DNA from: CADEEN01 sp963740395
Lineage (GTDB): Bacteria > Pseudomonadota > Gammaproteobacteria > Burkholderiales > Burkholderiaceae_C
Reading direction: 5' to 3'
Length of the DNA: 64,000 bases
NCBI GenBank assembly: GCA_963740395.1
Contig: CAVUEP010000041.1
Coordinates: forward strand, 1-64,000
Under the pieces are notes generated by a model that searched no databases, was not told the DNA's origin, and saw only the letters and a list, made by a program, of their open reading frames with translations. A program made the position numbers and the translations under genes. This document shows, piece after piece, positions 50,033 to 64,000 of the stretch. The first letter of the stretch is position 1, and each line of letters opens with the position of its first letter.

Positions 50033-50131
50033 ATTGGCTCCAATGCCCCACATCGATTGGCAGGGCTGATGAGTTTTGGCAGCGCGTCCTGGCTTGGCCA
50101 AGGACATGCGCTGCCGGAAAAGCCTGCGATT

Positions 50132-50446
50132 CTACTGCAGCTTGATTTCGACGTCCACACCCGCCGGCAAATCGAGCTTCATCAACGCATCGACCGTCTT
50201 GTCGGTCGGATCGATGATGTCCATCAGTCGCTGGTGCGTGCGGATCTCGAACTGGTCGCGGCTGGTCTTGTTCACGTGCGGCGAGCGCAGGATGTCGAAG
50301 CGCTGCATGCGCGTGGGCAAAGGCACGGGCCCGCGGACGATGGCGCCCGTGCGCTTGGCGGTGTCGACGATCTCGATCGCGGATTGGTCGATCAGCTTGT
50401 AGTCGAACGCCTTCAGGCGGATGCGGATTTTCTGTTTGGTGGCCAT
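50132..50446 (-). CDS. rpsJ: 30S ribosomal protein S10
   Basis: A protein of 104 residues, MATKQKIRIRLKAFDYKLID, with GPVPLPTRMQRFDILRSPHV. It also serves as NusE in antitermination. It lies nine bases after tuf, so S10 genes are read through from the str operon. Confidence 0.98.
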   Translation of the reverse strand: MATKQKIRIRLKAFDYKLIDQSAIEIVDTAKRTGAIVRGPVPLPTRMQRFDILRSPHVNKTSRDQFEIRTHQRLMDIIDPTDKTVDALMKLDLPAGVDVEIKLQ

Positions 50447-50455
50447 GATCGCTCC

Positions 50456-51646
<1,191 letters not shown>

Positions 51647-51673
51647 TTCAGTTTCTCCGTTGATTCAAAGAGC

Positions 51674-51730
51674 GTTGCCAGTGCGGGGTTAAGGTTTCCG
51701 GAGCCGGGTTGTTCGCCTGCCACTGGCAAC
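51674..51730 (-). promoter_or_regulatory. Inverted repeat in the fusA-tuf gap
   Basis: GTTGCCAGTG (51674-51683) and CACTGGCAAC (51721-51730) are a perfect 10-bp inverted repeat with 37 bases between them. The stem could regulate, process or partly terminate transcripts before tuf. Confidence 0.5.
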
Positions 51731-51760
51731 AGGCGCCCGGGAACCGAAGACCAGCTTGGA

Positions 51761-53866
<2,106 letters not shown>

Positions 53867-53887
53867 GATCTTTTCTCCAAATGCAGG

Positions 53888-53923
53888 GGCCGCCGACGGG
53901 TTCAGGAAAACCCGAAGGCGGCC
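53888..53923 (-). promoter_or_regulatory. Hairpin in the rpsG-fusA gap
   Basis: GGCCGCC (53888-53894) pairs with GGCGGCC (53917-53923), with an inner CGGGTT/AACCCG stem. It lies between the rpsG stop and the fusA ribosome site and lacks a T-tract. Confidence 0.45.
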
Positions 53924-53936
53924 GCGGGAACAGGTG

Positions 53937-54407
53937 TTAGAAGCGGAAGTGCGAGAACGCCTTGTTGGCTTCGGCCATCCGGTGCACTTCGTCGCGCTTC
54001 TTCATCGCGCCGCCGCGGCCTTCGCTGGCCTCCAGCAACTCATTGGCCAGGCGCGCGGCCATCGACTTCTCGCCACGCTTGCGGGCCGACTCCTTCAGCC
54101 AACGCATGGCCAGCGCCACACGGCGAACAGGGCGAACTTCCACGGGAACTTGGTAGTTCGCACCGCCAACGCGGCGTGACTTGACTTCGACCATCGGCTT
54201 GATGTTGTTCAGCGCGACCATGAAGATCTCGAGCGGATCCTTGCCGGCCTTCTTCTCGACCTGCTCGAGTGCGCCGTAGATGATGCGCTCGGCGACGGCC
54301 TTCTTGCCGGACTCCATGATCACGTTCATGAACTTGGAGAGATCGACGCTGCCGAACTTGGGATCGGGCAGGATTTCGCGTTTGGGTACTTCGCGACGAC
54401 GTGGCAT
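53937..54407 (-). CDS. rpsG: 30S ribosomal protein S7
   Basis: A protein of 156 residues, MPRRREVPKREILPDPKFGS, with the conserved ANYQVPVEVRPVRRVALAMR and the C-terminal HRMAEANKAFSHFRF. S7 nucleates the 30S head and represses the str operon in E. coli. A gap of 128 bases with two hairpins separates it from rpsL. Confidence 0.98.
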   Translation of the reverse strand: MPRRREVPKREILPDPKFGSVDLSKFMNVIMESGKKAVAERIIYGALEQVEKKAGKDPLEIFMVALNNIKPMVEVKSRRVGGANYQVPVEVRPVRRVALAMRWLKESARKRGEKSMAARLANELLEASEGRGGAMKKRDEVHRMAEANKAFSHFRF

Positions 54408-54460
54408 GAAAATCTTCCTTCTGTGGTTTCAGTTGACGCGCGGCTCTCACCTTGCGCCGC

Positions 54461-54530
54461 GAAGGGCCAAGAGACCCTTCACTTACTTGCTTCGCTTGGC
54501 CGCCTTCGGCCCGACCTAAGTCAGCGAAGC
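54461..54530 (-). promoter_or_regulatory. Two tandem hairpins in the rpsL-rpsG gap
   Basis: On the minus strand GCTTCGCT/AGCGAAGC (54530-54489) encloses an inner GGCC stem. It is followed by GAAGGG/CCCTTC (54480-54461). In E. coli S7 binds the rpsL-rpsG intergenic RNA, so a comparable control element is possible here. Confidence 0.5.
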
Positions 54531-54535
54531 GTCGA

Positions 54536-54913
54536 TTAGGTCTTTTTCGGGCGCTTGGCGCCGTACTTCGAACGCGACTGCTTGCGATCCTTGACGCCCT
54601 GCAGGTCCAGCGAGCCGCGCACGATGTGGTAGCGCACGCCCGGCAGATCCTTCACGCGACCACCGCGCACGAGCACGACGCTGTGCTCCTGCAGGTTGTG
54701 GCCCTCGCCGCCGATGTACGAGATGATCTCGAACCCGTTGGTCAGGCGCACCTTGGCGACCTTGCGCAGCGCCGAGTTCGGCTTCTTGGGCGTTGTGGTG
54801 TAAACGCGGGTGCAGACGCCGCGACGCTGCGGGCCGCCCTGCAGCGCAGGCGACTTGGACTTCACGGTCTCGGTCTCGCGACCGTGACGCACGAGTTGGT
54901 TGATCGTTGGCAT
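54536..54913 (-). CDS. rpsL: 30S ribosomal protein S12
   Basis: A protein of 125 residues, MPTINQLVRHGRETETVKSK, with the decoding-site loops TTPKKPNSALRKVAKVRL and GGEGHNLQEHS. Lys43 and Lys88 appear to be the wild-type residues found in streptomycin-sensitive bacteria. It is the first gene of the str operon, behind the promoter at 55081-55109. Confidence 0.98.
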   Translation of the reverse strand: MPTINQLVRHGRETETVKSKSPALQGGPQRRGVCTRVYTTTPKKPNSALRKVAKVRLTNGFEIISYIGGEGHNLQEHSVVLVRGGRVKDLPGVRYHIVRGSLDLQGVKDRKQSRSKYGAKRPKKT

Positions 54914-55080
54914 GATGAGTTGACTTGTTCCCGTTTGAAGTCAGACCAGTAGGAGCTTCAATTTCGGGAGACGCCGAGCGCTCCGCAATGTGGAGTGGGG
55001 CTCGAAACCGGCGCGCCGGCGAGGCGCATGGGCTGAGCCGCTCGACAAAGAGCGCAGCAGAATCTGCCGAAAAGCCTGCG

Positions 55081-55109
55081 ATTATATTCGGCGCAATCCT
55101 TGGCCGCAA
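55081..55109 (-). promoter_or_regulatory. Sigma-70 promoter of the str operon
   Basis: On the minus strand -35 TTGCGG (55109-55104), a 17-base spacer and a perfect -10 TATAAT (55086-55081). The start site would be near 55074, about 160 bases before rpsL. It lies in the gap divergent from the PIN-domain gene. Confidence 0.75.
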
Positions 55110-55162
55110 GGCGTCGCCAACGATTCGAGCCATTCCCCCAGTCACCCACGCAAATTAAGCAA

Positions 55163-55615
55163 ATGCTCACATCCATGGTGGCGCCTTCGCCGCCGGTGAT
55201 CGTGCTCGACACGAACGTCGTCCTTGATTGGTTGGTCTTCAGCGATCCTTCGGCTGAAGCATGGGCTGCCGCCATCAGTCGAAAACAGCTGCGCTGGGTC
55301 GCAACTGCCGCCATGCGCGGCGAACTGGTCGACGTGCTGCACCGCGGGCTGGCTGCAGCACGCGGGGCCGCCATCGTCGAAGTGCTTCGCACCTGGGACG
55401 CCTGCGTTGAACCTCGCGCCGAGCCCCCGGCCCAGCCGCAGGCGACGGCACTGAACTGCACAGACCCCGACGACCAGAAATTCCTGGACTTGGCGCTGGC
55501 CACCCGTGCTCGCTGGCTGCTCAGCCGGGACCGGGCGGTGCTGCGTCTCGCGCGACGCGCTGCGCTGCGGGGCACCACGATCTCGGTGCCCGAAGCCTGG
55601 GTCCCCGCAGTCTGA
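55163..55615 (+). CDS. PIN-domain ribonuclease-like protein
   Basis: A protein of 150 residues, with the PIN acidic residues in VIVLDTNVVLDWLVF near the N-terminus, RGELVDVL in the middle, and DPDDQKFLDLALATRARWLLSRD near the C-terminus. It fits the COG1569-type 'PIN family toxin component' group. No antitoxin gene is next to it. ATG 55163 or 55175 are possible starts. It is on the plus strand between rpsL and rpoC, facing the end of rpoC, whose terminator it shares. Confidence 0.82.
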   Translation: MLTSMVAPSPPVIVLDTNVVLDWLVFSDPSAEAWAAAISRKQLRWVATAAMRGELVDVLHRGLAAARGAAIVEVLRTWDACVEPRAEPPAQPQATALNCTDPDDQKFLDLALATRARWLLSRDRAVLRLARRAALRGTTISVPEAWVPAV

Positions 55616-55678
55616 CGCGTCCATAGGGCAGGTGGCGCGCCATTGGGGCGTCCACGCACCGCCCACACGCCGGAAAAG

Positions 55679-55704
55679 GAAAGGGCGGCCGAAGCCGCCC
55701 TTTC
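55679..55704 (-). terminator. Terminator of the rpoBC operon
   Basis: A perfect 11-bp stem GAAAGGGCGGC/GCCGCCCTTTC with a TTCG tetraloop on the minus strand, followed by CTTTTCC. It lies 24 bases past the rpoC stop and can also stop transcripts of the convergent PIN gene. Confidence 0.88.
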
Positions 55705-55728
55705 GCGCGCCGTCAAGGCGTACTGCGC

Positions 55729-59970
<4,242 letters not shown>

Positions 59971-59982
59971 GCCTTTTCTCCT

Positions 59983-64000
<4,018 letters not shown>

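Overview
The window looks like a piece of a high-GC betaproteobacterial (Burkholderiales, Rubrivivax/Leptothrix-like) chromosome. The evidence is the gene order of the rpoBC-str-S10-spc-alpha block, the protein sequences, and the mix of a cd1 nitrite reductase, NnrS, cytochrome c4 and SirB2. The family-level placement is inference from recalled sequence style, not from a search.

Layout. (1) 1-2033 is an accessory patch: the 3' remnant of an IS4-type transposase, a nested hairpin, an attC-like integron recombination site, a hicBA toxin-antitoxin pair ending 6 bases from that site, and about 0.5 kb with nothing recognisable. (2) 2034-7709 holds housekeeping genes (alpha/beta hydrolase, engB, cytochrome c4, a small conserved gene, SirB2) and a TonB-dependent receptor. 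(3) 7710-22391 is a nitrogen-oxide respiration island. It contains nirS, a c551-type cytochrome, a short NirF-like protein, a DNR-type Crp/Fnr regulator, heme A synthase, and a tightly overlapping nine-gene operon. That operon encodes a CuA subunit II, a heme-copper oxidase (HCO) subunit I lacking the active-site tyrosine, heme O synthase, a SCO protein, a cytochrome b/ferredoxin/MvhD-like fusion, a small membrane-anchored protein, a second divergent HCO subunit I, and a cytochrome b/2Fe-2S/flavin reductase fusion. FNR/DNR-like boxes precede nirS, the regulator and the operon; in the last two the spacing to a plausible -10 element is that of a class II activator. (4) 22405-30610 carries mixed metabolism: an aminotransferase, a frameshifted FAD/Fe-S dehydrogenase, an SDR, a hydrolase, an O-methyltransferase, a TlpA-like protein, a badly frameshifted cytochrome P460 and an HxlR regulator. 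(5) 30703-34976 has the B12-dependent ribonucleotide reductase nrdJ and nnrS. (6) 35092-64000 is initiator tRNA-fMet followed by the minus-strand ribosomal/RNA polymerase block from rplQ back to a 5'-truncated rpoB. It is interrupted by a peroxiredoxin gene between the S10 and spc groups and a plus-strand PIN-domain gene between rpsL and rpoC.

How the parts fit. NirS would make NO. No ordinary norB/cNOR or qNOR is present; the tyrosine-less HCO operon under probable DNR control is the natural candidate for removing or respiring NO, with NnrS (and once perhaps P460) as NO/hydroxylamine accessory functions. NrdJ suits a cell facing low oxygen. The ribosomal block shows two strong minus-strand promoters, several terminators, and hairpins in most of its wider intergenic gaps, including a possible H-type pseudoknot upstream of rpoA.

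Data quality: secY, an essential gene, carries a single-base frameshift, and several other genes have multiple or compensating frameshifts. The sequence therefore probably contains small indel errors.
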